This document shows positions 47,960 through 59,406 of a stretch of 64,000 nt of DNA, in pieces. Positions within the stretch are counted from its first letter, which is position 1. Every line of letters starts with the position of its first letter. This DNA is from Alentia gelatinosa (lineage: Eukaryota; Annelida; Polychaeta; Phyllodocida; Polynoidae), in NCBI GenBank assembly GCA_950022655.1, contig OX465580.1, positions 44,266,028 through 44,330,027 on the forward strand, written 5' to 3'. The notes under the pieces were generated by a model that was not told the DNA's origin, made no database searches, and saw only the letters and a list, made by a program, of their open reading frames with translations. The position numbers and the translations under genes are program-made.

Positions 47960-48175
47960 TTCAAGGCGATGGGATAGGTCAGTTGGCATCGCTCCGGCCG
48001 CATGATTAGGGGTTCGAGACTCAGCCGTGTCGTTGTGTTTCTTGCTTGTCTGCCATCCTCATCTAATAGACATACCACTAATGAGAACACCAACCGTAGG
48101 CGGAAATCTGTATATAGACTTGACAACTGGCCGAGAACAGAGACCGTTTAGTCCACAGGCCAGTTGGTTTCTCAT
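47960..48175 (+). repeat. Probable tRNA-derived SINE
   Basis: TAGGTCAGTTGG at 47,975-47,986 resembles the pol III A box (TRGCNNAGYNGG), and GGTTCGAGACT at 48,011-48,021 the B box, at tRNA-like spacing. The acceptor stem does not pair, so it is a SINE head rather than a tRNA gene. Downstream CACTAATGAGAACACCAACC recurs with one change near 48,674, suggesting a conserved SINE body. Confidence 0.55.
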
Positions 48176-48199
48176 TATTACATACTTTAAATCATGAAA

Positions 48200-50480
48200 G
48201 AAAACATCCTTTTAATTACTTATATGCTAGAGGTCATGTACTACGGCCTAGGGCGCGAACACTTCGAATACTACACCTTGGCAGTATATGATAACATTCA
48301 AGGTCTAACCTATAGTCACTGTGTCGTAAGATCAGGCAATACCTCTGCTGCTAGTTACTCATGTTTTGATTCTCCTTTCAAAGAAACACTTTCAGTCATC
48401 ATCCATCAGCAAAGCCATACTTCTTTATATCATTGGTGCCTATGTTATATCACAAAGATCACTCGCCGACCACTATCCGAGCACTACTTTTAAAACTCTT
48501 TTACAATTATTTGAAGCTAAACGTGTCGTATGAACATCAAGCAATGATTGGCTAAGGTCTGCCTATTAGTAAGGGTGCTGACACCCTATACTACATCTAT
48601 TGTGGTATAAGAACAGTCGGTGATAGTTCTAAAGCTTTTAACAAAAAAGCGTTCCCTGCTAGCCACAGCGCAACACTAATGAGAACACCAGCCTTATCCC
48701 CATCTAAAATTAAAAACATATGCTACAGTGATCACCGGCCTCTTTGTTGGCTCGATACGACTCTCATACATAACTCACAGACTTTATTTCTGGGAAGGTT
48801 GGACGCCAGTCAGGAGTAACATGAATTTATGAATTATGAAAACAGTAGGAAAAGGAAGAAGAGTGATTGTTGGGGGTAATATTTACGCTTGCAAAGTTTG
48901 ACTTCACCGATACAGTGGATTAGGTAAGATCGCATTGGCTATGGAGCCTGGTAATTCGGTTGCCCATCATCCGTATTTGACCTTGTGGCTTTAGGAAGGC
49001 ATGAGACCTGTTACGAGGTGTATAGTAACATCGGTCTCAGGAAGGCTCTCTTATACAGTTTTACACATATATGTCAGCCCTATATAGTCATACTAACATC
49101 TTTTCATGCGTTATTCCAACACAAACACGGCGATTTTATTTACATATGAGCGGGGTGTTCAAGCGATACCAGCTTCCTCCTTCTTGCGTCAATTATATCA
49201 TGTCTAAATGATTCACGATGCATTGGTCTGGTGCAGTCCTTAGTCCTGCCGTTGCATCATACTGTGCCATATAGCTATAACAGTTCTACAAGGCCAAGTT
49301 ACATTAACTAATGATGCTAGGGTTAGCTGGTCTGGCCTTCATATTTTGCAAGGGCACAATACATTGAGATTGAATTCATTCTGGGCATTTATTTTACTCT
49401 ATATTGAGGCTGAATTAATCCTGGGAATTTCATATACAGTCCAATAATACTAAACTGATCCTTGTGATTTAATGTCCAAAATAATAGAGACTAAGCTATT
49501 CGCGCACAATACACCGAGACCATAATAATTTAGGGGATTTCTCACATATTTGAATAAGCATTTGTAGATATTCATCATTATGTTGTATAATATTAGAGAT
49601 AACGATATAACGAACATTTATCAAACCAACGCTGGTGCCCAACATGCCTGGAAGATCCATTTCGGAGACTTCCTAATCAAATGCAAACGTAATTATCCTG
49701 TCAGCTATCTGAGTGAAACACCTTCAGGATGTTTTTATAACCCGTGAACAAGAGAGAGCCAATTGCTGCCCATTTCCGTCTTGGCACGTCATTTAAGCAT
49801 GACAATTATACTGACAAGTTTGTATAGGGAGGGGGATTCCTGGTAAATTGCAAATGATTACTGGCTGAGTGAGGAATCCAACAAGGAATTGATTTTGCAT
49901 CAGGACCTCAAGCACTGACAATCTGGTTTTGGGATATAAAATTAAGGATAACGGTCTTACGCCAAAAACTTCCCGTACTTTTTCAATTTAAATTAGGCCA
50001 ATAAGTACAGCCAATACGACAGTGACAGTGATCTCTGAGTCGGTGTTGATGCGAAGAAAAACCTCATATAGCAGCTGTGGTGAAAGGATGCCGCTTCGGG
50101 CCACGGTCATATCCCTCCTATGAATGACGACCAACGTCCATCAGTGGGTCAATAAGATTGAGTTGGTGAAGTATGTACCATTAAGTCATTTTAAATGAGT
50201 TTACGTAATGACAGTCGGTCTCAATCGGATTGGAGAAAATTGATCAGTCAGAATATTTGGGCTTAATCCTGTACATGTGCAAACCACTGTCAAATGCAGT
50301 AACTAAATTCTAATCTTATAGCCTAGCTGACATAGTGACAAGAAAAGAGAATTTGAAATATCTTCTATACTAAATGAAGAAGACATATAACCATTCACAG
50401 ATATATATTTATAACATATATTGTAACAAAGTATACAGTTACATAACAATTTTCATCAACATATAATCACATTTACTTCT
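48200..50480. other. Non-coding gap
   Basis: No gene recognised. A repeat of the SINE body phrase lies at 48,674-48,692. The rest is AT-rich without bounded elements. Confidence 0.4.
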
Positions 50481-51323
50481 ATAGTCCATATTTTTTTTTT
50501 TTTTTTTTATATTCAGGAAGCAAATACATTCACCCTGTTGGGCGTTCTTACATGCGTTGCAACAAGTATAACAATAAATAGTTATCTACACTCTATAACG
50601 GGATACACATAAAACAAACAGACAGAACAGACAGGACGTGACAGGACATTTGACATCACCTCTAGGATGTACATGTAATATTGTAGCACTTTGGCATGGC
50701 TGACTGACCCGGGAAATTCTATCCACCAATACTCTAGTTTTCTTAATAAATATTCCTTTATATATATCTTAAAATGTGACCGGTCTGTTGACAATTGCAT
50801 TTCTTTAGGTATCTCATTCCAGATTTTTATTCCTCGATATAACGGTGTATTTCTATACTTCTCAGTCTTGGGGAAGTCATGTTTTATAATAACTTTATGT
50901 TTATTCTGGTATCTATCGAGTGTCCCCTAATTCGATGAATGCCTAATGCAGATCTCATGCAGTGATTAAAGGATACATCTAGTGCATTTAGTTCCTTTTC
51001 AGCGCAGCTTACATATAAGTAATCAACGTAGTCGTATATGGGCATGATAGTTTGTTTTAATATTAGAATCCTTGTTTCTTCCGGTAGTAGATATTTAAGC
51101 AGCCGCATCTTTTGTAATTTCATTCGTGATTCCAATACAATTTTTTGGACCTGGTTTCTAAATGTTAGACTACTATCGATTATAATTCCCAGGTATCTAA
51201 ATTTATAAACTCTGTCTAAAATCTCGTTTTTCACTTTACAGTTTGGTAATTCTACGTTATCTAACCTTCTGCCTACCCACATAATACTACTTTTTTTCTC
51301 ATTTATCATAAGTTTATGATCAT
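50481..51323 (-). pseudogene. LINE reverse transcriptase, 3' half
   Basis: Minus-strand remains of a CR1/jockey-like LINE. The frame entering at 51,323 reads NEKKSSIMWVG and FRYLGIIIDSSLTF, the RT thumb motif (Y-L-G-x-x-x-D), then a helical region ending at 50,884. A frameshift follows, and IKIWNEIPKE / HFKIYIKEYLL, the usual C-terminal end of such proteins, appears in another frame down to about 50,690. A run of 18 T at 50,491-50,508 is the poly(A) tail on this strand. ATAGTCCAT at 50,481-50,489 may be the target duplication, with ATAGTCTAT at 59,699-59,707. The upstream half lies 8 kb away at 59.4-59.7 kb, separated by the piggyBac insertion. It is 5' truncated and frameshifted, hence inactive. 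Confidence 0.8.
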
Positions 51324-51327
51324 TTAA

Positions 51328-51341
51328 CCCTTTCCCAGCCG
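51328..51341 (+). repeat. piggyBac left terminal inverted repeat
   Basis: CCCTTTCCCAGCCG directly follows the TTAA. Similarity to the right end may extend weakly through GCCTCA some 20 bases in. Confidence 0.85.
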
Positions 51342-51343
51342 AC

Positions 51344-51430
51344 AATGCCTCAAGGCATTCCCGCGGCTACTGCCGGAGAATGCCTGGAGGCATTCCCGCG
51401 GCTACGGCCGGAGAATGCCTTGAGGCATTT
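51344..51430 (+). repeat. Three 35-bp subterminal repeats with palindromic cores
   Basis: AATGCCTCAAGGCATT, AATGCCTGGAGGCATT and AATGCCTTGAGGCATT begin at 51,344, 51,379 and 51,414, exactly 35 bp apart, linked by CCCGCGGCTACNGCCGGAG. The first is a perfect 16-bp palindrome. They are placed where transposase binding sites would be expected. The right end has no equally clear copies, so the ends are asymmetric. Confidence 0.9.
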
Positions 51431-51706
51431 TTTCTTTATTTGTTACTAATGTGTATATCTAATGAAGAAATACTTGATGGATTTTCGTAAATTTTTCTGT
51501 GGTGGTAGAAACTTGAATAATTATGACAATTTTATAATATTTTGGTCGAATGTCTCCTTGGAAACGTTGATATAGCGCTATAAATGCCGTGCGTCGCGCC
51601 GTCAAGCCCAGTCTCATTTGCGTGACCGCGAGTGAGGCTTCCCAGCGCAACCATTCCTTGGTGTCAAAGACGATTTTTGCGCGAAAAATACAGAAAAAAC
51701 GAAAGA

Positions 51707-53666
51707 ATGGATAGCGACGGGTCGTGGGAGAGTGAAGAGGACGATGGAACGGATATGTCGCTCAGATTATCAACCTCAGAGAACGAATCCGACGAAGACG
51801 ATTGCCCTGACAGCGCCCCAGCCCCCACCATCACAACCACTGTGGGTGGGCGTGTCTGGAACGAGTTCGACGAAGACGCTCCCTTCCCTCGCGAAAACCA
51901 GAAAAAAAATCTTCTAATCGCCCCAGGATTGTCGAATGCTGCCAAGACGAAGAACCCGACCAACATTCTGGATTTTTTTAAATTATTTTTCACGGTGGAG
52001 TTCATTGCAGGCCTGTGTGAGCGGACCAACAAATACGCAGCCATCCAAACGACGCTAGCGAAAGGAAAACCAAAGAAGATGCTCGCATGGATTCCAGTTA
52101 CGATTGCAGAAATGACACGGTTCATCTCAATGACTTTCCTGATGGGATTAATACGGAAGCCAGACTTGGATCACTATTGGTCAACGATTCCCGTATATTC
52201 TACCGCAGGAATTTGCAATATCATGACCAGAGCACGCTTCAAGGCGATACTAAGGTGAGCCTATGTTTTGTTTATATTTCAGCTGTCAGTGTCAAACGTC
52301 AACAAATCCAAAGCGAGGCCAGCGTCTTTTTCAGTGGGCGAAAGGATATTACTGCTAGCGATCGCTTTGCTTCATAGATTCACCTGAAATTCACTCTGTA
52401 TTTAAATTATGTTATGTTCTGTCGCCTTATAAATTCTGAAAATATTCTGTGGACTTTCTCCGCAGTTATCTACACTTTGGTGGAGCTGCTACGAACGCCG
52501 CCCAGCAGCCTGGTGCTTCCGGTGGAGGTGACGGCCCAGCTCTCCCGCCCAGACGAGACCCGATGACGATGATTGATTTTTTCCTTTCCCATTTTAATTC
52601 CCTAGCGAAAGCTATTTATCACCCTAATAAGGAATTAAGTGTAGATGAGACGATTGTGAAGCACAAAGGCAGGACTCGTCACCGCCAATACATGCCCAAC
52701 AAACCGTGTAAATGGGGCCTAAAGTGTTGGGTTTTGGCGGGGGCGATTTCTGGCTTTGTGCTTCAGATCAATCCCTTTTTTGGCCGTGATGATCGCCGTG
52801 GCAAAATGTCTACCGAAACCGTAGTAATAAACTTGTTAACTGGTGCTGAACTAACTCTGAAAGGACATCATGTATACTTCGACAATTTCTTTACCAGTGT
52901 CAAATTACTTGAACGTTTATTTCAGTTGAAGACATATGCTTGTGGTACTCTGCGGGCGAACCGTGTCGAGGTGCCTAAAAGTTTGATGACAAAAAAACAT
53001 CCAGGTCTGAAATCGAAGGGCGATTGTCTTTTTTCTAGGTGCTGTAATATTCTGTTGACGTTATGGCTTGATCGCAAAATCATTAGGATTCTCTCAACGA
53101 TTCACTCGTCAGCTATGGCGACTGCAAAACGAACCATTCGCGATTCTGTAACTGGTAAATTTGACAAAAAAAACATCCCATGTCCGGAAGTGGTTCGTTT
53201 CTATTGCAAATACATGGGAGGCGTCGATCTGTGCGACCAGATGTGTGGGTACTATAATTTCGGGCGAAAGAGTAACAAATGGCCCAAGAAACTTTTCTTT
53301 TTCGTTCTAGAAGCAATGAAACTCAATTCGCAAATCCTCTACAACCTTTCGGCCCCCAAAAAGTTATCTTTCGTTGACTTCACACTGTCGTTAATTTGCC
53401 AGATGCTTGAGGAAGCGAATCTTCAACTACCTCAGTCTGTCCCCTCCACGGCCTCCAGCCGTTTAACAAGCCGTTGTTTTCCCGAAGATCTAGAAAGAAA
53501 GAGTTATTGCCGTGTCTGTTACCATCGACACAAAAATGGCCTAGAATCTTCGAGGAAACAATCTAAGTACGGCTGCAAGTCGTGTGGGGTTCATCTTTGT
53601 CTTTTTCCTTGCTTTAAAACCTTCCACACTGTCTCCAACTATGCTTCTGCTCAGCTAGAATCTTAA
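51707..53666 (+). CDS. piggyBac transposase, two exons
   Basis: The enzyme cuts the element out at TTAA and pastes it without a scar. Exon 1 runs from the ATG at 51,707 (context AGAATGG) to 52,254. A 211-bp intron (GTGAGC...CGCAG) is followed by exon 2, 52,466-53,666. Splicing rebuilds a serine codon in frame within the conserved 'ILxYLHF' block, giving 582 residues, the normal size. The N-terminus is acidic (WESEEDD, ESDEDD). Catalytic aspartates are Asp243 in LSVDET, Asp322 in YFDNFFTS and Asp437 in GGVDLCDQM. The C-terminal cysteine-rich domain begins at about residue 531 (CRVC ... CKSCGVHLC ... CF...FH) and binds the ends. No stop or frameshift is seen, so it could be active, or may have been until recently. 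An ATG-less upstream extension to 51,632 is open but not needed. Confidence 0.93.
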
Positions 53667-53669
53667 TTT

Positions 53670-54830
53670 CCTATATTTGTTATACTCTATACACTTTGCT
53701 TCCTATATTTCACCTTTAACCCACACATCAATTCTTATTTATTTCGATTTTCCGTACAAGTCATAACGTATTAATATATTCGTTCATAATCAAAATTGTC
53801 AAAATTAAATCAAAATTTCAAGAATAATTCAAAATTTCATCTACTTTCGGCACCTCGATGTGGTTCGCTCGCAGAGTTGTTTTTTTCATTTCCCTGATCT
53901 ATGACCTTCTATTTTTATCTAATCTACATTATCAATCTGAAACAAAGTTCATAAATTCGCTATGGACCAAGAAAACTCGCTAAACATAGTGTCCTACTCG
54001 TTCCATTTTGAGATTTACAGCAGAAGTATAATCATAGCAGCCTGAAACATTCCTGCCTATGATATCTAGCACGTAATGCTATTCTATGATTCAACTGAGA
54101 CGTGTACGACCACGAAATATATTTTGGTTTTGTATCTAATCTACGGTATCAATCTGAAACAAAGTAATCCTGGGTGATCTATGAACCATCACATGTACAT
54201 TTTGTGAAAATATATCGACCAGAAGTTGTTAAATTGATTATTATATCGGAGACAAAGCCCCCAGGTCCGACCACGTCGAGTGCCAGACAGACACTGAATA
54301 TATTTATATCTTGTCGACTATTTCAATCTGAAACAAAAATCATTCCTGCCTGTGTAATATATATATATAGCGTTGATTCAGTCTCAGATCAACCTCAGAA
54401 CTGTAGAAATTGATCATATACCTTGTTGAATCTGAAATAAAACATGCCTATCTGTGTATAGCCAACACTAATCTATCAGCCTGAAACATTCCTGCCTATG
54501 TGATCTAGCACGTAATGCTATTCTACGATTCAACTGGCCACGTCGAGTGCCAGACAGACACTGAATATATTTATATCTTATTGAATCTGAAATAAAACAT
54601 GCCTATCTGTGTATAGCCAACACTAATCTATGTACATATTGTGAATACGATGACGACTGCTGCACCTGGAAATGTATCAAGCCCTGTCAACCTGTGTATA
54701 TATATATATATATTGAACAATATTGATGAATAATAGATCTGAAAAAAATACATACACGTTATTAAAATATATTTTAAATCTTACTTCACCTACCTTGTCA
54801 TCTTTTCTCACTTCCAGAAGTATTCGTCTG
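53670..54830 (+). repeat. Interleaved direct repeats downstream of the transposase
   Basis: CCACGTCGAGTGCCAGACAG occurs at 54,271 and 54,538, each followed by ACACTGAATATATTTATATC. GAATCTGAAATAAAACATGC occurs at about 54,428 and 54,583, and CCTGAAACATTCCTGCCTAT at 54,041 and 54,480. ATCTGAAACAAA words recur throughout. Short AT runs lie near 54,357 and 54,700. No coding signal. Confidence 0.85.
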
Positions 54831-54989
54831 TAGATATAGTCAATCATTGTCCAGCAATCGATTTAAAAGTTAACTCCTCCTGGAGATGTCAATGCTGAAT
54901 AGGCACAAGTCGAATTTTCCGAATTCAATATATCAGCCTGGACATTAAATATATATGTAGATGATCCTTAGAGTGTGGGAGATAACCAC

Positions 54990-56330
54990 ATATAGCCTTG
55001 TAATGATCAAACTCCATTAGAATCCTTAGGCGAGTCCATAGTATAATCAATGGCGAAATAAGCCAATATAGTCACTGCTCGAATCTAATTTTCAAAAATC
55101 AATATCTAAGTCCCAACTTGTCCGAAATGGTCGAGATATATATCAAATGAAAGCTGAGAGTATCTAATCTACGAATATTGATGTCTCCAATCATATATTT
55201 CAAGTTAAAACCTATTAAAAAAAGATTTTCAAAATCATGTCCTGACCTGGGCCCTACTACTGTACCGCTCCTATAGTAAAGCCTATGATAGATTACCCTT
55301 TCTGTTAATTCGATTTTAAATTCTTCGCTGGTTCAAAGTCAATGATATTTCATATAAACAAACCTCCGACAGTGTAGTTTACCCTGATATAAGTCCCTGT
55401 CCATAGATTCAATGCTGAAAGCCTCAAAGTAATCATTTTGAAAAAGATGTCTTATAACCCAGCTGTGGCGAAATAAGCCAATATAGGCACTCCTCGAATC
55501 TAATTTTCATAAATCAATATCTAAGTCCCACCATGTCCGAATTGCACATTATATATATCTAAAGAAAGCTGAGAATCTCTAATTTACGAATATTAATGTC
55601 TCCAGTCATATATTTGAAGTTATATCCTCATAATAAATGATTTTCGAAATCCTGTGTTGCCCAGAGCCCGACTTCCCTACCAAACCAATAGTAAATCTGT
55701 AGATATATGAACATTTTCGTTAATTCATTTCTAAATCATCCGCTGGTTCAAAATGAATCATATTTCATATAAACAAACCTAAGACAGTGTAGTTTACCCT
55801 GATATAAGTCCCCGTTCATAGATTCAAGGTTAAAAGCCTCAAAGAAATCATTTTGAAAGAGATGTCTTAGAACCCAGCTGTGGCGAAATAGGCCAATTTA
55901 TTGACAGAATACTTTTAATTTTCTAAATTCGATAACTAATTCCCACCTTGTCTGAAATACACAAATTATATATCAGGAGAAAGCTAAGGACCCGTAGTCT
56001 ACGAATATTAATGTCCCCAGTAATAAAATTCAAGTTAAACCCTCGTAATAAAAGATTTTCTAAACCGTATCTCGACCAGCGCCTGAATCCCCTACCAATC
56101 CTATAGTAAAGCTTTTAATCTTCTAAATTCGATAACTAAATCCCACATTGTCCGAAATACACAAAGTATATATCAGGAGAAAGCTGAGAATCTGTAGTTT
56201 ACGAATATTAATGTCTCCAGTAATAGAATCCAAGTTAAATTCTTATAATAAATGAATTTCTGAATCGTGTCTGGCCCTGATCCACACTCCCATACTGAAC
56301 CTATAGTAAAGTATAGAGAGTGCGTATGGC
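54990..56330 (+). repeat. Satellite-like array A, 415-bp period
   Basis: TGGCGAAATA occurs at 55,051, 55,466 and 55,881, and AAGCTGAG or AAGCTAAG at 55,151, 55,566 and 55,981, giving two exact 415-bp steps. The last unit contains an extra step of 200 bp (55,981 to 56,181), so half-length units exist. Copies are diverged by many substitutions. It passes into array B near 56.35 kb, with which it shares general organisation. Confidence 0.88.
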
Positions 56331-56389
56331 GCATCTTAATACTTCGATTACTTGGTCTCGAATCGACCAAAATGGACAATATTATATCA

Positions 56390-58330
56390 TCATGAAGCTG
56401 AGAGTGTGTTGTTCACGTTAGAATATACGAAAATTCATTTATCTAAGATTTAAACCACGAAAGAGATGATTTAGTTAGCTGAAACCCAAAAATGTGTAAT
56501 GCTGACTTTTTTTTTTCGATTATTAATTCTAACCTGATCTAACCTGTACATTATTTACATAGAAAGGTAGCTTAGAGTGTGTAGAATAACAATATACGTA
56601 TCATTCATCATTTATCTAAAGTTTAAACCCAGTGCGAGCTGATTTCTAATGACAGCTAGACCACCCTGACTACACAGTATGGAAAATGGCGGATCAAGCT
56701 AGGCCAGAATTCAACGTGCGTAATGCGCATCTTAATTTATAAATATCTTGGTCTCTACTTGTCTGAATTTGCTAAAATACATACTGGAACAATCCTTGGA
56801 GTCTATAGAATAAGAAAATACACTTCCCTGTGGTTAATTCTAAAGTTTAAACCCTGTCCGATATGATTTAGAAAAGCTGCTCTGAAATTCGAGAGAATCA
56901 GCAAGCCGACTGCGTAATACCCAAGGTTAAATTTGAATTATTAAATCTGAACTCGTCAAACCTGTACAATATTTACATAGAAAGGTAGCTTAGAGTGTGT
57001 AGAATAACAATATACGTATCATTCATCATTTATCTAAAGTTTAAACCCGGTACGAGCTGATTTCTAATGACAGCTCGACCAGCCTAACTACACAGTATAA
57101 GCAATGGCGGATCAAGCTAGGCCAGAATTCAACGTGCGTAACTCGCATCGTAATATTTAAATATCTTGGTCTCTGCTCGTCTTAATTTGCTAAAATACAT
57201 ACTGGAACAAACCTTGGAGTCTATAGAATAAGAAAATACACTTCCCTGTGGTTAATTATATTGTTTAAACCCTATCTGAGCTGATTTTGTGATCATCGTA
57301 TGAAATTCGACTGAACCAGCAAGCCGACTGCGTAATGCCCAAGGCTAAATTTGAATTATTAAATCTTAACCTGATCTAACCTGGACATTATTTAGATAGA
57401 AACAAACCTTACAGTATGTAGATTATGAATATACGTATCATTAATCATTTATCTAAAGTTTAAACCCGGTGCGAGCTGATTTCTAATGACAGCTCGACCA
57501 GCCTAACTACACAGTATGAAAAATGGCGGATCAAGCTAGGCCAGAATTCAACGTGCGTAACTCGCATCGTAATATTTAAATATCTTGGTCTCTGCTCGTC
57601 TTAATTTGCTAAAATACATACTGGAACAAACCTTGGAGTCTATAGAATAAGAAAATACACTTCCCTGTGGTTAATTATATTGTTTAAACCCTATCTGAGC
57701 TGATTTTGTGATCATCGTATGAAATTCGACTGAACCAGCAAGCCGACTGCGTAATGCCCAAGGCTAAATTTGAATTATTAAATCTTAACCTGATCTAACC
57801 TGGACATTATTTAGATAGAAACAAACCTTACAGTATGTAGATTATGAATATACGTATCATTAATCATTTATCTAAAGTTTAAACCCGGTGCGAGCTGATT
57901 TCTAATGACAGCTCGACCAGCCTAACTACACAGTATGAAAAATGGCGGATCAAGCTAGGCCAGAATTCAACGTGCGTAACTCGCATCGTAATATTTAAAT
58001 ATCTTGGTCTCTGCTCGTCTTAATTTGCTAAAATACATACTGGAACAAACCTTGGAATCTATAGAATAAGAAAATACACTTCCCTGTGGTTAATTATATT
58101 GTTTAAACCCTATCTGAGCTGATTTTGTGATCATCGTATGAAATTCGACTGAACCAGCAAGCCGACTGCGTAATACCCAAGGCTAAATTTGAATGATTAA
58201 ATATAAACTCATCAAACCTGGACATTATTTACATAGAAAGAAACCTTACAGTATGTAGATTATGAATATACGTATCATTCATCATTAGTCTAAAGTTTAA
58301 ACCCGGTGCGAGCTGATTTTGTATTATAAC
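56390..58330 (+). repeat. Satellite-like array B, 419-bp dimeric higher-order repeat
   Basis: ATGGCGGATCAAGC starts at 56,686, 57,104, 57,523 and 57,942 (steps 418, 419, 419). Each unit is itself a dimer: GTTTAAACCC occurs at 56,621, 56,845, 57,039, 57,263, 57,458, 57,682, 57,877, 58,101 and 58,295, alternating 224 and 194-195 bp. The two half-units are clearly related around GTTTAAACCC...GAGCTGATTT...CGAC. The two units covering about 57,265-58,100 are nearly identical, while outer copies are more diverged, as expected from recent unequal exchange in the middle. Confidence 0.93.
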
Positions 58331-59388
58331 TTGACAACCCTATGTTTCGAGCAGTGACATGGCTTCCCATAGATTCAACCTTATAATCTACACAGCACTC
58401 TATAGAGGCTTTGCCGATATTAGTTACAAAGCGTTATGTTAATTCCACCGTGTCAAGTCTGACACCCTCGTATAGCTGATGATCAGATGAACATAATGCT
58501 GGTCTCAGTTTACACTGTTGACGCCATAGGAAGATATAAATGGCAATTCTGTGGGTTGTCGCATCGTCTTGTAGCAGACAGCTTAGCAGACATGTCGCTG
58601 TCACTGGACTTGACACCTATACTCCCAGCCTCAGATCCGAAGTTATGACAGTATTAACCACACTTTCGATGGTTTTTCCGCCATAATATTGATATCCTTT
58701 TGTAGGCACAAGCCTTATCTTGAACGTGCTGGGTTCCATTTCTGTTGTTAATCCGCTATTTGACGAGGAGAAATGATTTTACACAGCGTCCATTGCGTAG
58801 AGGAATCTGCTTAGCCATCCATGTTTACACTGACACTCCCGCCCCCACCAACGGTTTTGCTATGGTGCGCGAGTTCAAACTTTCGATATTGCTTAGATCA
58901 CATTAGGCGTTGTTTTATTTCATAATACTTTAGAATCGTGTAGGTAGGGATCATATTTGAATATGTGTGGGGCTTTCATCGACTTAAACGTCTATATATA
59001 CTGATGCGAACGAATCTGCTAGAGTAATATGTACAGGCTGAGATCGGCGGACGCCATGGACGGTTATATTTTACATAGGTGCCTATTTTAGGCCAACTTC
59101 AGTTCGAGATTACATATATTCAACCGTTAATTTTATTCACAATATACATATATACACAAAGCTACAGGTCTTCCCGTTATAGTAATGGTCATCTTTTATT
59201 CATAAATCATCAATTTGCTGAGAAAATGGCGAAATTCTGCCACTACCACCCTCAAAACAAGAGACGCGCACCGTTCACGGCAAAAGAGGCCGGCCGCTGA
59301 AACGTCTATATTGGAACCTGCCGCTGCCTTAGTATAGGTGAACGTCGCTGGTGGCGCTGCCGTAGGATTGCCGCCCGGGTGAGGCGTG
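58331..59388. other. Right-hand unique part of the piggyBac element
   Basis: No second gene is recognised. Frames at 58,434-58,616 and 59,079-59,300 lack motifs. The last 100 bases are GC-rich (GCCGCTGCC, GGTGGCGCTGCC), in contrast to the AT-rich satellite, and may hold transposase binding sites. Confidence 0.5.
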
Positions 59389-59402
59389 CGGCCGGCAAAG
59401 GG
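59389..59402 (-). repeat. piggyBac right terminal inverted repeat
   Basis: In reverse complement it reads CCCTTTGCCGGCCG, two mismatches from the left end, and it abuts TTAA at 59,403. Confidence 0.85.
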
Positions 59403-59406
59403 TTAA

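Larger units (their letters stand above)
51324..59406 (+). mobile_element. piggyBac transposon, 8,075 bp plus TTAA duplications
   Basis: TTAA lies at 51,324-51,327 and 59,403-59,406. Inside, the ends are CCCTTTCCCAGCCG and, in reverse complement, CCCTTTGCCGGCCG (12 of 14 matching). Both TTAA targeting and CCCT-like termini are typical of piggyBac. The element carries a transposase gene, short repeats at the left end, and about 3.3 kb of tandem repeats before the right end. It has landed in the reverse transcriptase frame of a minus-strand LINE; with the element and one TTAA removed, the LINE frame reads through. At 8.1 kb it is much longer than the usual 2-3 kb, mostly because of the internal repeats and their flanks. 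Confidence 0.92.

Noticed and set aside
51664..52125. 153-codon minus-strand frame opposite the transposase
   Set aside because: It is the antisense shadow of exon 1; no independent motif.
54990..58330. CRISPR-like array
   Set aside because: The repeats are long (195-224 bp), directly adjacent and without unique spacers, in a eukaryotic transposon.
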